Counted from the first letter of the stretch, positions 1 to 11,399 are shown. The stretch: DNA of 64,000 nt from Petrolisthes cinctipes (GCA_033782935.1 JAWQEG010000079.1:1-64000); one strand, 5' to 3'. Notes: a model not told the origin generated them from the letters alone. Translations and numbers: made by a program.

Positions 1-252
1 TTAACAAAGCTAAGAGTATTTGGTTATGGTATTAAATGTATAATACATATGTTGTATACATGAAATTTTGCAAGAGCATGCAGACAATGACATTACACAA
101 AATGGCAAAGAGAATATGCTGAAAGAAACTGCATAGGCTATCTGCATGAAGGAATGTAATGGTAAATGAATCACAATACAGGGCTGGTAGATAATTAGAG
201 AATGGTTACACACTCAATCAAAGAAAATCGACCTATTTTATGGTACACTACA
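1..252 (-). repeat. 3' LTR of Gypsy-1 (cut by window start)
   Basis: This matches 4768-5019 base for base in length (252 bp), with only about three single-base differences, all C here and T there. It ends in ...CA at 252, next to a C-rich tract that is the polypurine tract on the minus strand. The two copies flank gag-pol on the minus strand, so this one is the 3' LTR. Its other end lies outside the window. The low divergence suggests a recent insertion. Confidence 0.85.
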
Positions 253-255
253 ATA

Positions 256-265
256 CTCCCCCCCT
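256..265 (-). other. Polypurine tract of Gypsy-1
   Basis: On the minus strand this reads AGGGGGGGAG, followed by TAT and then the LTR start TGTAGTG. An uninterrupted purine run directly against the 3' LTR is the plus-strand priming site expected in an LTR retrotransposon. Confidence 0.8.
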
Positions 266-3200
266 AGTTTTGAGGAAGGAGGAACGATACTCTTGTGTGT
301 CGTAGTTTGTTGTTTCCAGCATGTGTTGGAGGAACAGTCACTTGCACTGCTTGCAGCATCTGGTCCGGATTCAGGATATAAGCAGGCTTGACCCGGTCTA
401 CGGCCACAACTTCTTGAGAACCATGTTTGTCGATGGTGAAGTTCTTCCTCGTCCTGCGAACTACTTGGAAGGGGCCCTGATATGGCTGCTGAAGGGGCCT
501 TTTTACTGCATCGACTCTAACAAAGACGTGTGTGCAGGCTTCCAGGTCCTGGTGAACGAAGGTCTTCGAGTTGGACGTACGAGGCTGCACTGGCTGGAGG
601 CACTTCATGGTATTTTTCAGGTGTGTTGCAAAGTCCTGAACGCAGCAAGGCTCGGGGTCTGGTGTGGCAGAGAGAAGCTCACCTGGGAGCCTGAGCGTAG
701 AACCATATACAAGCTCAGCAGAGGAGTTGTGCAGATCCGTTTTGAGTGAAGTTCTGATGCCAAGGAGGACAAGAGGTAGTGCTATTGACCAATCTTCTCT
801 CTGGGCTGAAGCTGCCAGGGAAGATTTCAGCTGGCGGTGGAATCGTTCGACCGTTCCGTTGGTCTGTGGGTGATAGCTGGCGGTCCTGTATCGGCGGATG
901 CCAAGGAGTATCATGACCTTATTCCACACGCCTGACTCAAACTGATCACCTCGGTCAGAAGTAAGGCTTAGAGGCACACCAAACCTGGACACCCATGTAG
1001 CGATGAAGGCACGTGCAACAGTATCCGTGGTGATGTCGGTGAGAGGTACTGCCTCAGGCCAGCGTGTGAAGCGGTCCACACAGGTGAGTAAATATCGATA
1101 GCCATTGGAGTACGGAAGTGGGCCAACGAGGTCTATGTGGACATGGTCAAATCTCTCGGTGACTGGCGTAAAGGTGGCTGCAGGAGAGTGTGTATGGCGT
1201 GTGACCTTGGAAGCTTGACAGCGTATACATGTGCGTGCCCAGTGTCTGACGTCTTTATTTATGCCCTCCCATATGAAGCGGGAAGACATCATCTGGTGCG
1301 AGGCACGGATTCCAGGGTGTGAGAGGTCATGTAACTTCTTGAAGAGCTGGTGTCGATGTTTCTCTGGTATGTATGGACGGAGAGTGTCGGTGGAGGTGTC
1401 AGCGTACAGTGTGACCTGGGTGTCTGGAAGTGTAATCTTCTTCATCTGTAGTGCAGGGTTATCCAACAGTCGCTGTAGCTCAGCGTCACCGACTTGATCA
1501 GCAGCAATGGTGGCATAGTCGATGGGAGAAGATTTTACAGTACTGATGTTTCGAGAGAGGGCATCAGCTGGGGCATTGTCGGCACCTTTGACATATCGTA
1601 TATCCGTGGTAAACTGGGCAATGTAGTCCATGTGGCGCATTTGTCGTGGGGTGTAAGATTCCTTATTTCTGAGGAATGCTGTAGTGAGTGGCTTGTGGTC
1701 AGTGTAGATGTGGAAACTGCGTCCCTCGATGAAGTAGCGAAAACGCTTGACAGCTTTGAAGATGGCAAGTAGCTCCCTGTCATAGGCGCTATACTTCGAC
1801 TCCGCCGAGGTGAGTTTCTTGGAAAAGAAGGCAATTGGCTTCCAGTATGTACCGACACGCTGTTGTAGGACGGCACCAACACCAATGTTTGAGGCGTCTG
1901 TAGCAATTGAAGTTTCTGCGTCTGGTGCAGGGAAAGAGAGCGTGGCAGCGTCGCTGAGGGCCTGTTTTGTTGAGAGGAAGGCCGCTTCCGCTTCTTCACT
2001 CCAGACGAGGGTAACAGATTGACCTCTCTTGCAAGGTTTAATCATGGCATACAATGGTCGTAGCAGGAGTGAGCAGTGTGGAATGAAGCGGTTATAGTAA
2101 TTAACCATCCCAAGGAACTCCTTGACCTGGCATTGGGTAGATGGCCTGGGAAACTGCTGGATGGACTCGCACTTTGAGGGAAGTGGAGCAATGCCTGTTG
2201 GAGAGACTGTGTGACCTAGGAACTCAAGGGATGTCACACGGAGTTCGGACTTGTCTGTGTTGATTTGGATGCCATAATCTTGCAGTCTCTGGAGGACTTG
2301 GCGGAGGTGTTGTTTGTGGCTGGCTTCATCAGGACTAGCAATGAGAAGGTCATCTATGTAGGCAAAACAGTAGGGTAGACCTCAAAGGACCTCATCTATG
2401 AAGCGTTGAAACGTTTCGGCCGCGTTCCGCAATCCAAAGGGCATCCGGACGTATTCAAACATGCCAAAAGGTGTGATAATGGCCGTCTTCAGGATGTCAG
2501 TGGGATGGACTGGAATCTGATGAAATGCTTTGACGAGGTCGATCCGAGAGAAGATAGTGGAACCTGAGAGTTGGGAAGTGAACTCTTGAATGTTGGGCAC
2601 AGGATATCTATCTTCCACGGTGCGTGAATTGAGGGCACGGTAGTCACCACAAGGTCGTATGTCTCCGGTCTTCTTAGGAACAATGTGAAGAGCCGACGAC
2701 CAGTTGCTGCTGCTGGGCCGTATAATGCCTTTACTCATCAGAGATTCGAACTCGGCTTTGGCTTTCTTATAACTCTCAGGGGCTAAGCGTCAGGCCTTGG
2801 CATGCACTGGGGGTCCAGTAGTCTCTATATGATGAGTCACGTGATGCTTGGCAGGTATGCTGGATGAGTAGGGTTGTGTCAGCATAGGGAATGACTTGAG
2901 GAGGTCAGCAAACTTGTGGTCATGGTTGATAGCAGACAGGTGTGTGCTGTCACCAGGTGCTGGCTGTGCATTTGTAAAGATATCTGTGAGTGGGTCGACC
3001 AATTTTTGTCCTCTTACGTCTACCATCAGGTTGAAGTGACGGAGAAAATCAGCACCAAGGATGGCTTGTGACACTGCTCCTACGTAGAATGTCCATTGAA
3101 AAGAGCGGCGAAGGTTCAGATCCAGATGCACTGTTTGCCGCGAGTATACAGGTATCTTGGTACCATTAGCAGCGTAGAGATGCAGAGAAGGAGGTAGCGA

Positions 3201-3320
3201 CCGCTGGCTGGCTGTAGCAGGGAGGACACTTACGTCGGCACCGGTGTCTACCAGGAACTTGGTATGGGACCGGCGATCAAAGATGTGGAGCAGCGTAGAC
3301 TGAGTATGGCAAACATTATG
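264..3320 (-). pseudogene. Gypsy-1 pol: protease, RT, RNase H, integrase (two stops)
   Basis: On the minus strand the order is protease (LVDTGADVSVLP, active-site DTG intact, near 3265), reverse transcriptase (PFGLRNA; YIDD near 2365), RNase H (TDAS, DREL, TDHKP), then integrase. The integrase has an HHCC zinc finger and a D,D,E core: HIDLVGPL, TSDRGDQF, NGTVERFH. A GPF/Y-like tail precedes the 3' LTR, with no room for an env gene. The whole pol is one frame broken by two TGA stops, at 2379-2381 and 2787-2789. Both sit where relatives of the family (recalled, not searched) have arginine, so CGA to TGA is likely. Apart from these the gene is unusually complete, which fits the near-identical LTRs. 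Known role: copying element RNA to DNA and integrating it. Confidence 0.9.
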
Positions 3321-3325
3321 CTGCG

Positions 3326-3652
3326 TTAATGTTCGCCGTTGTTGTTTGACGCCATGTAGCTGCAGAGCTTTTCACACTTGAGAGCCTTATCCCTAAACCT
3401 GCGATGGTAGTAGCAGAAGTTTGAAGTGCTCCTTGAACGTGACCGCTGGTGTTGGCGGTTTGGCGTCGAGGGTCGGGAACTTGGGTGGTTGTTGATTTGT
3501 TTCTTCAGGTTGCTGACTTCCATTGTAAGCTGGGAAATTAGATTGGCAAGCTGGGCAATTTGGGAATTTTCTTGGTTGCAGAAAGCAGGGGCTCTCATGG
3601 CTACTGCAGTGGCAGTGTGGTTGCCTGAGTTTGAGAGATCCTCAGTAGACAT
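3326..3652 (-). pseudogene. Gypsy-1 gag C-terminal remnant
   Basis: A 108-residue minus-strand frame upstream of the protease. It has a short leucine-rich helix (residues about 30-55), an Arg/Ser-rich stretch (RSRSRSTS), and near its end CYYHRRFRDKALKCEKLC. Arthropod Gypsy elements often carry a C/H motif of this shape just before the protease (recalled family knowledge). Capsid and matrix parts are not recognisable upstream, where tandem repeats occupy 3794-4545. The gag is therefore either truncated or replaced by repeats. It is in a different frame from pol. Confidence 0.65.
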
Positions 3653-3793
3653 ACTGGTCAGTGAACTCAGGGTGTAAATGCTGACAAGGGTTACCTGATA
3701 TCACGGCAGCTGCGTTAGTCAGGTTATATCAGTATGCTGCTGAATACACTGGCACTGTAATTCACACACAAGGCACTAATAATAAAGGACAAT

Positions 3794-3975
3794 ACACTGT
3801 CCAGAGTGAAACACTGTAATCCAGGGTGAGGCACTGTAATCCAAGGTGAAGCACTGTAATCCAAGGCGAAGCACTGTAATCCAAGGTGAAGCACTGTAAT
3901 CCAAGGTGAAGCACTGTAATCCAGGGTGAAGCACTATAATCCAGGGTGAAGCACTGTAATCCAAGGTGAAGCACT
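3794..3975. repeat. 20-bp minisatellite inside Gypsy-1
   Basis: About nine tandem copies of a 20-bp unit, CACTGTAATCCAAGGTGAAG with small variants. It lies in the 5' internal region of Gypsy-1, where gag or leader sequence would be expected. Confidence 0.9.
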
Positions 3976-4179
3976 GTTGCTGGTAGCTAGACTGCCGCGA
4001 GTACCAGTGGTGTATAGGTGTTGGATGGCAGGCAGCAATGGCGTAGTTGGAGGCTTACAGATGGCTGCTGTGGACTGGTGATGCCTCAGGGTTCGCAGCG
4101 ATAATGTAGATAGGATGGACAGTGGCACTGTGGCGGGAGCAACAGCTGCACAGGAGAGGTAGCAACTCGAGTCACCTCT

Positions 4180-4292
4180 TGATGGTGACTGCAGGGCAAA
4201 GGCGTTCTTGTAGACTATTGGAGGGTAGCGGCAGCACTCCAGGTCACTATTTGATAGTGACTGCAGGGCAAAGGCGTTCTTGTAGACTGCAG
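4180..4292. repeat. 72-bp partial tandem duplication in Gypsy-1
   Basis: GACTGCAGGGCAAAGGCGTT and the bases after it occur twice, near 4190 and 4260, with similar flanking sequence. This is a two-copy duplication between the two minisatellites. Confidence 0.7.
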
Positions 4293-4319
4293 CTTGATCC
4301 ACTCTTGTTGGCGATCGCG

Positions 4320-4545
4320 GCAGCTGCACTCTCCGGGGGTCACCACTTGTTGGTGATTGCTGCATACAGCTGCTCTCTCCGGGGGTCACCACTTGTTGGT
4401 GACAGCTGCACTCTCCGGGGGTCACCACTTGTTGGTGACAGCTGCAGTCTCCGGGGGTCACCACTTGTTGGTGACGGTTGCTATCTCCGGGGGTCACCAC
4501 TTGTTGGTGACGGCTGCAATCTCCGGGGGTCACCACTTGTTGGTG
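4320..4545. repeat. 36-bp minisatellite inside Gypsy-1
   Basis: Six copies of a unit containing CTCCGGGGGTCACCACTTGT, near 4331, 4378, 4412, 4448, 4484 and 4520. The last four are spaced 36 bp apart. The frames open through it on both strands are products of the repeat and not evidence of a protein. Confidence 0.9.
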
Positions 4546-4767
4546 GGTGGTGTAGCCACCAACTATAAGTTGTGCTGCTACCTAAAGAAGGCTCCTGTGT
4601 AAGGGCCACTGTCAGGGTTTCTCCACTACTCTTCTCAGCCTCAGGAGCTAGTGTCTATAACTCTCTTTAAGAAGTGCTCAAGGAAGAGAGAGATGCGGTG
4701 AATAGTTCCTTATGATTTAATGTCAAAAAATAGTTAACACTATATACAATTCTCTGCGTACCTGACG

Positions 4768-5019
4768 TTAACAAAGCTAAGAGTATTTGGTTATGGTATT
4801 AAATGTATAATACATATGTTGTATACATGAAATTTTGCAAGAGTATGCAGACAATGATATTACACAAAATGGCAAAGAGAATATGCTGAAAGAAATTGCA
4901 TAGGCTATCTGCATGAAGGAATGTAATGGTAAATGAATCACAATACAGGGCTGGTAGATAATTAGAGAATGGTTACACACTCAATCAAAGAAAATCGACC
5001 TATTTTATGGTACACTACA
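4768..5019 (-). repeat. 5' LTR of Gypsy-1 (matched part)
   Basis: Direct repeat of 1-252. On the minus strand it starts TGTAGTGTACC. The full LTR probably reaches left to about 4610: there the plus strand reads TGTCAGGG, so the minus-strand LTR would begin TGT and end ACA, giving about 410 bp. A TGGCCC on the minus strand directly beyond could be the primer-binding site, but I could not assign a tRNA. The left copy is cut by the window edge, so the extension cannot be checked here. Confidence 0.8.
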
Positions 5020-5568
5020 ATTGCACTTCATTGTCTGTCGACTGCACCCTCGCTATGTCAGTGTAGTTGAGAGAGATGGAGGAAAGTGGGTCGGCTGGAA
5101 GGTGATTGTCAATTACATTGATGTTCTCGTTTGATGACTGTGGTAGTGCTTGTGTAGGTGAGGGATTACAACCACGTTCAGGGTATTCATTTCCACGTGA
5201 GAGAGCGTCTGCCACTGTATTATCTTCACCCCGGATGTGCCGTATGTCTGTTGTAAATTCCGAGATGTATGCGAGGTGACGACTGACTCTGGGTGTGAAA
5301 TTATCACCATTCTGCGCCATGGCAAACATTAGTGGTTTGTGATCCGTCAGTACATGGAAATCCCTGGCCTCCTGAAAGTGACGAAAGTGGCGTATGGCTT
5401 CATAAATTGCAAGTAGTTCACGGTCGAATGCGCTGTATTTACTTTGTGCAGAGTCCAGACGCTTACTGAAGAACGCTATAGGCTAAAAAGAACCATCAAT
5501 CTCCTGCTGCAGGACAGCTCCTAAAGCGGTAGCCGAGGCATCAGTGGTGAGGACTGTAGGAGCCACGG
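5020..5568 (-). pseudogene. Gypsy-2 RNase H fragment
   Basis: Minus-strand RNase H region of a different Gypsy copy: TTDAS, GAVLQQ, PIAFFSKRLDS, DRELLAIYEA, TDHKPL, then the stretch ending ADALSRG. One stop codon falls before PIAFF, where a tryptophan is usual. It abuts the Gypsy-1 LTR exactly at 5019/5020, so Gypsy-1 probably inserted into this older element. The other half would lie before position 1. The left part ends abruptly near 5568. Confidence 0.8.
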
Positions 5569-5904
5569 TATAATAACTATAGAGAGGTATACGCATGGGA
5601 GCCTTAAAATCATTGCCCGAGAGGGAAGTCTTCTAAAACGCTCAAAACATAGATGGGTTGTGACGTCACGTAATAAAGCTACTATCTCTGTGCTCGGTAG
5701 TCTCTCTGCCCAATAAATGATAAATAAGTAATTATAAGACATCCTTCTCGCCATTAGTAGGTAGGAGTTGAAGATATATAGTGACTTATTATTTAAGTTT
5801 GGCATTTCATACCGACACATTGAATTTGTAAGGAAATATTAGGGACAATGTCAGCAGATAGATGTGGGTCACGGACAGTGGTAGTGGATTCGTCAACCTT
5901 ATTA
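5569..5904. other. Unassigned DNA
   Basis: No family recognised. There is one 99-codon open frame on the minus strand, but its composition and lack of motifs give no reason to call it a gene. Confidence 0.5.
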
Positions 5905-6109
5905 AGGCCTCCATAGACTATCATTCATGCCTGCGCAAACTAGGTGACTGTGCAATCATTTAAATTTGCCACACACGTGTGATTGACCAAAGAGCTTGTT
6001 AGATATGGTTCAGTCATTTGCGCAAACCATCAATCACACCCAAACACGACGTTTATGCCTGCACAACAACCCAGTTTGTACAGGCATGATTGATAGTCTA
6101 TGGAGGCCT
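5905..6109. mobile_element. MITE with ~40-bp inverted ends and TTA duplication
   Basis: The left end begins AGGCCTCCATAGACTATCA and the right end is its inverse (TGATAGTCTATGGAGGCCT). Pairing extends about 40 bp with few mismatches. TTA flanks both sides (5902-5904 and 6110-6112). A 205-bp non-coding element with a TTA target duplication is typical of PIF/Harbinger-type MITEs (established knowledge). No transposase is present. Confidence 0.8.
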
Positions 6110-6584
6110 TTATGCTAATACAGTAATTAATGTTGTTATACTGCTATCAGCCCAGGGTTCTGCTGGAATGGGCTGCAAAGAAGTCTGCAAAGCTTAACAA
6201 TTCATTTATTTATTACCATTATTTTTCTGTTGATCTCATAAATTTGGGTAGGTACATAGTATTTCCTCTTAAAGATTTTTACATCAAAATCTAAAATTAA
6301 TAATGATCTCCCTAACTAACTTCTACTTCACACTGACACCCTTTTGGGTATAGGCTAGGCTACTATATCATCTCCCATCCTATGCTAGTGAGCAAACCAC
6401 CTCAAAGTATTTCTTTTAATAAAAAATCCTGTAGCCTTCTCCACCCAAGTTATTATGGCATTTCATGTTTTCTCTCTAATCCATATTATAAGAAAGAGCA
6501 TATTTTCTTTTCAAACCATTTATTAAAGTATTGGAAAAGGATGTAACAAGGCTGAAATTACATTTTATTCTCATAATATAGCAG

Positions 6585-6638
<54 letters not shown>
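6585..6638. repeat. (AT)n microsatellite
   Basis: About 54 bp of uninterrupted AT dinucleotide repeat. Confidence 0.95.
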
Positions 6639-6654
6639 TGTATTACAAAATTAT

Positions 6655-7050
6655 ATATATAATAACTTATTTGGAGGTAATATAGTTAATATCAAGTACT
6701 CAAGGTGTAAAATAAAGTATCACAAAATTATATACTAACTTCTTTGGACACAGAGTTGTACGGTACTAAAGTTACACTTGACTTCTCTATATTAGTATTA
6801 CAAAAATATATATTATAACTTCTTTGGACACAGAGTTGTACTAAAGTTACAACTGACTACAAGGTATAAAGTACTGTATAGTATTACAAAATTAAATATT
6901 AACTTTTTTGGACACATAATGAGCTTTACTAAAGTTACAATTGACTACTCAAGGTATAAAATATAGGATTACAAAATTATATATATTATGTTCTTTTCAC
7001 ACACAGAGTTGCACTAAACTTACAATTGACTATGCGAGGTATAGAATATC
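6655..7050. repeat. Degenerate tandem repeat, ~90-bp unit
   Basis: Four to five diverged copies of a unit containing ACTTCTTTGGACACAGAGTT, then CTAAAGTTACAA, TGACTACTCAAGGTATAAA and TACAAAATTATATA. The region is AT-rich and holds no gene. Confidence 0.8.
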
Positions 7051-7704
7051 ACATGTTGTGTAAATTAAAGAGCTTATCCTATGTAAAATATTTTTTCCCA
7101 TGTAAAAGAAAAAGTAATATATAGTAAAATAAATATATAAAGTAGCCTATCAGTGGTACATTATATCACATGTACTGTATATTCTATCACAGAGGAACAC
7201 TATAAGGTACCATGTATGCTTACCTGTTGTATCACAACACTATCACAGGCTGCACAGCTACCACACCTACAGACCACCTACACTAAGAAACCAAAGTCCT
7301 CAAAATCAAGGATCATCTTGACATGAGAGGCACACAAACACTTGCTGCAGCCTCCACAAACCCACACCATCCACTGCACTACATGGCACAACACACACAC
7401 ATACCAAGGAACATTCAAACAACACCCAGTACACAATACCATACACAAATACTATCATCTCTTACACCCTGCCCACCCCAAACCAATCTCCAGAAACATA
7501 TCCATACTCAAGTAAAGTGTCGGTGGATATTTGATTGTGGCTGTACAATACCACATGACTGGTGTACGAACTCGGCTGTAGAAAGGTTTGATGTTTTATC
7601 AAATATTATGCACACCTTAAATCGGTTTTTGAAAATAAAGACCCGCGGCCTGAAGCATTCTTTGGACAGTTTGCTTAATTAGCTGTGAATGGTATAAGAA
7701 ATAT
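7051..7704. other. AT-rich DNA, nothing assigned
   Basis: It contains a CA-rich stretch near 7330-7510 and a 119-codon plus-strand open frame (7323-7682) with no recognisable domain. The frame lies just upstream of a Gypsy gag remnant and might be eroded gag, but I cannot support that. Confidence 0.4.
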
Positions 7705-7869
7705 TGGGCAGTTCTGGTAGAGACTAAATTTATTAAACAAGCAAGGCAGGTATACAAAAATCTTAGTACTCGGGATTCTGTGGAATATGACATGGTGAAA
7801 TCGACTGTGTTAACTGCATATAATCAGGGAACTGAGTTTTACAGACAGCAATTTAGGAACCAGAAGTAA
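7705..7869 (+). pseudogene. Gypsy-3 gag (SCAN-like capsid) remnant
   Basis: A 54-codon frame ending in TAA. It carries KQARQVYKNLSTRDSVEYD, then VKSTVLTAYNQGTEFYRQQF. This matches the SCAN-like capsid pattern 'A..vY..L...ds.dYd.vK..vL.aYe..pe.YR..Fr' of many Gypsy gag proteins (recalled). Only this helix-rich piece survives. The protease piece at 10093 is from the same kind of element and strand and may be from the same insertion. Confidence 0.65.
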
Positions 7870-7900
7870 TCTAGTGAAAACAACTAAAATGATTTTGCTG

Positions 7901-7963
7901 ATGATTTTTGACATTTAACCTACTACATTTCTTTATTATTTTGCTTATTTTACCTTTAGATTT
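7901..7963. repeat. Direct repeat, copy 1
   Basis: TTTTTGACATTTAACCTACT and about 40 bases after it recur at 8565-8625 with a few differences, 660 bp apart in the same orientation. The origin is not clear. Confidence 0.75.
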
Positions 7964-8564
7964 CTTAATCATGCTCCAAACTTTCAATCACTGAACTATG
8001 ATTATATTTTTATAAAACTAAAGGTTTATATTGATGAGAGAGAGAGACTGACAATAATAGGAGGGCTGCCAAATAACTAACACATATGTTTTAACACAAC
8101 GCAGATCTGAATGCCAGTAGGGGCTGAGCATTTTTTTTTAATACTTTATTGCTCTTACTGAGAATTTGTCTTGTGCTTGCCAAAGTAAAAAAGAGAATTA
8201 TAAAAGTTTAAAAATGATTAACACTGTCAATCATATCTATACATATTCCTACAGCTTACTAAAGGAAACATTAATTCATCCCTATCTCTAACTTACACAT
8301 TCTTAATCATACATTATATAAGACCTATATTGCTGATATTCCTGTGTGCCGCCTTCTTTTAAAACAGTTAAATACTATTTAATATCCTAATACTTGATGG
8401 AATATACGACTCCCTTTACCGAGAAGTTGGGCCCTGCACAGATCTCCACCTTTTGCCAGATGGTAACATTTTATAACATGAGTGCAGTGGGTGACTGGGG
8501 TCATTTATTATGACATTGCTCCTCTGAGTAACCGATCGTTTATATATTTCTAACAATGATTTTG

Positions 8565-8625
8565 TATTTTTGACATTTAATCTGCTACATTTCTTAATTA
8601 TTTTGCTTATTTTACCTTTAGATTC
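8565..8625. repeat. Direct repeat, copy 2
   Basis: Second copy of the 7901-7963 sequence. Between the copies lies AT-rich DNA with a T9 run near 8131, which could be the poly(A) end of a minus-strand LINE. Confidence 0.75.
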
Positions 8626-8799
8626 CAGGGTACACTATATCCGTACCAGCAACCTATAGCAAATGAAAATACTGACTGTAGTATACTGTCGTAGAACAGA
8701 TCCATTATTTTACTACCAACATTTAACTTACAAAGTTTCGTAACAAAAAACATCCTTGAATTTGCTCTCTTATAATTATATACTATCTATGTGAGAGGA

Positions 8800-9699
8800 A
8801 AAATTTAATTTATTGTCTAAAATCTTTCCTAAATATGTTTATTCTTCTACTATTTCAACAGTTCCATCATTAATTACCAGAGGTTCATGTTGTACGGGGG
8901 TCTTACTAAAATCAATAATAATTTCCTTAGTTTTGTTAACATTAAGTTTAAAAAAATTCTCCTTCCACCATGTGCTGAAACTGTTAACTTCTTCTCTATA
9001 CCTAGCATCATTATTTACACAGAGAGAAACTATGGCAGTGTCATCTGCATATTTAATTATCTTATTACAGTCATTTCTACTTCTGCAATCATTTGTGTAT
9101 AGAGAAAACAATAGGGGTGACAATACTCAACCCTGAGGCGTACCTGTGTTTGTCACAATTAAGTCAGAGATTTGTTCTTTAAGTTTTACATATTGCACTC
9201 TTCCTACCAAAAACTCACGTATCCATAGAACAAGTGATGGACTCACGTTAAAACCAATGAGTTTTTTTTATTAGCATATGAGGCTGTATAGTGTTGAAAG
9301 CACTTGAAAAATCAACGAACAATACTTAGCAAAGTGCTTACTGGATTTATTGTTTACATTTTCCAAAAATTTAAGTATATAATTTATAATAGATAGTGTA
9401 GCATCTTCCACACATCTATCCTTTTTATAGGCAAATTGGTATACATCCATCTGGTCTTTCACTTCAAAATACAGAATTTTTTTAACAACACTTTCTAAAC
9501 ATTTCATAAATATACATGTCAGAGCTACAGGTCTGTAATCATTATATCCTTTGGGTGTTTGATGTTTTGGCACAGGAAAAATTTCAGATGTCTTCCATAA
9601 TTTAGGTATATAAGAGTGATCCAAGGAACTCTGGAAAATCCTACATAAGACTGGAACCAACTCCTTTTTTTGTAAAGGGAGGCTCATGGAATGATACAT
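8800..9699 (-). pseudogene. LINE-a reverse transcriptase (CR1/Rex1-like)
   Basis: Minus-strand RT pieces in two frames. The first (9699-9271) has EIFPVPKHQTPKGYNDYRPV, then FAYKKDRCVEDA and FSSAFNTIQP in the shifted frame. After a gap near 9270-9130 the second (9123-8839) has SPLLFSLYTNDC, IKYADDTAI (catalytic YADD) and LNVNKTKEIIIDF. The motif set resembles CR1/Rex1-type LINEs (recalled). A one-base loss near 9328 shifts the frame relative to the mirrored copy at 12183-12567. The 5' endonuclease part is missing. The left part of this RT (8800-9276) lies outside the inverted repeat, so this arm preserves the original continuity of the LINE. Confidence 0.8.
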
Positions 9700-10092
9700 T
9701 CAGAGACTGGGTATAGCAACAATGTACAGGAATGTAAAGACAGAACTCCAAATATTCATGATTATGGTAAAAGTTATAATAGTTTTGCTTAAGGAAAGCA
9801 AGGTAGGTAGTAGACATGCTGTTGTCATTCTCTAATCTGAGAGGGAAAACGATTACGGACTGTTATCATCACGATGATATGGTTTGAAACATAAATCAGA
9901 CTCGAGCAATAGTATTCAACCAAGTCTTAATGTTCGAGTTGAAGCTGTTTAAGAAGATGCCTTGAATTTTGGTAACAGACAGAACTTTACAACCAAGACC
10001 GAGAATATCAAGGATGACAACAACAAAGTTTCTAATGTTAATGTTAAAGATGTAATTAAATTGAGTCATATCTGTTCCCTGACAGGCTCTAT

Positions 10093-10401
10093 ATGATTAT
10101 TGATGATGGAAAATGTAAAGTGTCAATGCTTCGAGACACTGCAGCAGGACAAAGTCACATTTTTGGGAGTATTTTGACAGCCAGTGAAAATAATTATACT
10201 CTTGATCATGTTATACTCAAAGATCTCTCAGGGATACCAACAATACTCCTTGCTAGAGATCACTTACACATAAATATAATTCATGGTAAAGTTGTAGTAG
10301 GCGTAAGAAAAGAACCATTTATTGCCTGTGAATTATTGTTAGGAAAGACTGAGCAGTGTTTCTGGTGGGTCCTCAACCTATGGTGTCCTCAACTCCAATA
10401 A
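10093..10401 (+). pseudogene. Gypsy-3 aspartic protease remnant (left arm)
   Basis: A 102-codon frame with SMLRDTAAGQS, ILLARDHLHIN and VVVGVRKEPF, then LLLGKT. This pattern matches the retropepsin domain of Gypsy pol, where the active site is normally RDTGA. Here it reads DTAA, so the catalytic glycine is lost. No RT follows in frame. It is duplicated in inverted orientation at 11443-11751. Confidence 0.7.
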
Positions 10402-10444
10402 CTCTAAACTCCCCAATAAACTTTGATGAGGAACCTTCATTGTA

Positions 10445-10665
10445 CAGTCGGCGGCAAAAGTCGTGTCGCCTCACTTAGCGTTTCTTGAAGGAGAACATAA
10501 AGTATAATAATGGAACCAACACATTCACCATACAAACTTATAATATCATGGTGGCAAATTAGTACACTACTCTAGGTTTTCATTCTACGAGCCTGTGAAG
10601 CTTATATTTCCATACTGTACTTCATGACTTGACAGATGTTGCCACACGACCTTTGCCGCCAACTG
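10445..10665. mobile_element. Mariner-like MITE (left arm)
   Basis: The left end reads CAGTCGGCGGCAAAAGTCGT; the right end is the inverse of CAGTTGGCGGCAAAGGTCGT. TA lies on each side (10443-10444 and 10666-10667). A 221-bp non-coding element with TA flanks and ~25-bp inverted ends fits a Tc1/mariner-type MITE. It is mirrored at 11179-11399. Confidence 0.8.
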
Positions 10666-10691
10666 TACCTTTGCTCTGCTGTACCCAATTC

Positions 10692-11157
<466 letters not shown>

Positions 11158-11178
11158 GGGTACAGCAGAGCAAAGGTA

Positions 11179-11399
11179 CAGTTGGCGGCAAAGGTCGTGT
11201 GGCAACATCTGTCAAGTCATGAAGTACAGTATGGAAATATAAGCTTCACAGGCTCGTAGAATGAAAACCTAGAGTAGTGTACTAATTTGCCACCATGATA
11301 TTATAAGTTTGTATGGTGAATGTGTTGGTTCCATTATTATACTTTATATTCTCCTTCAAGAAACGCTAAGTGAGGCGACACGACTTTTGCCGCCGACTG
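11179..11399. mobile_element. Mariner-like MITE (right arm, mirrored)
   Basis: Inverted copy of the 10445-10665 MITE, with the same TA flanks and ends. It arose as part of the larger inverted duplication and not by its own transposition. Confidence 0.8.

Larger units (their letters stand above)
9277..10691. repeat. Left arm of a ~1.4-kb inverted repeat
   Basis: This is the reverse complement of 11153-12567. Paired positions sum to 21844 at both ends and at internal landmarks (10093 with 11751). The stretches I compared by eye differ at only a few sites: a T/C change near 9787, another near 10497, and compensating one-base indels near 9328 and 9668. The 102-codon protease frames are identical. 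Confidence 0.9.

Noticed and set aside
264..3652. An env gene making Gypsy-1 an errantivirus
   Set aside because: The integrase tail runs directly to the polypurine tract and LTR, leaving no room for env.
3934..4602. Open frames of 81-200 codons on both strands at 3.9-4.6 kb
   Set aside because: They read through the two Gypsy-1 minisatellites and have no domain.
7323..7682. 119-codon frame as a host gene
   Set aside because: There is no domain, no splice evidence, and a CA-rich low-complexity first half.
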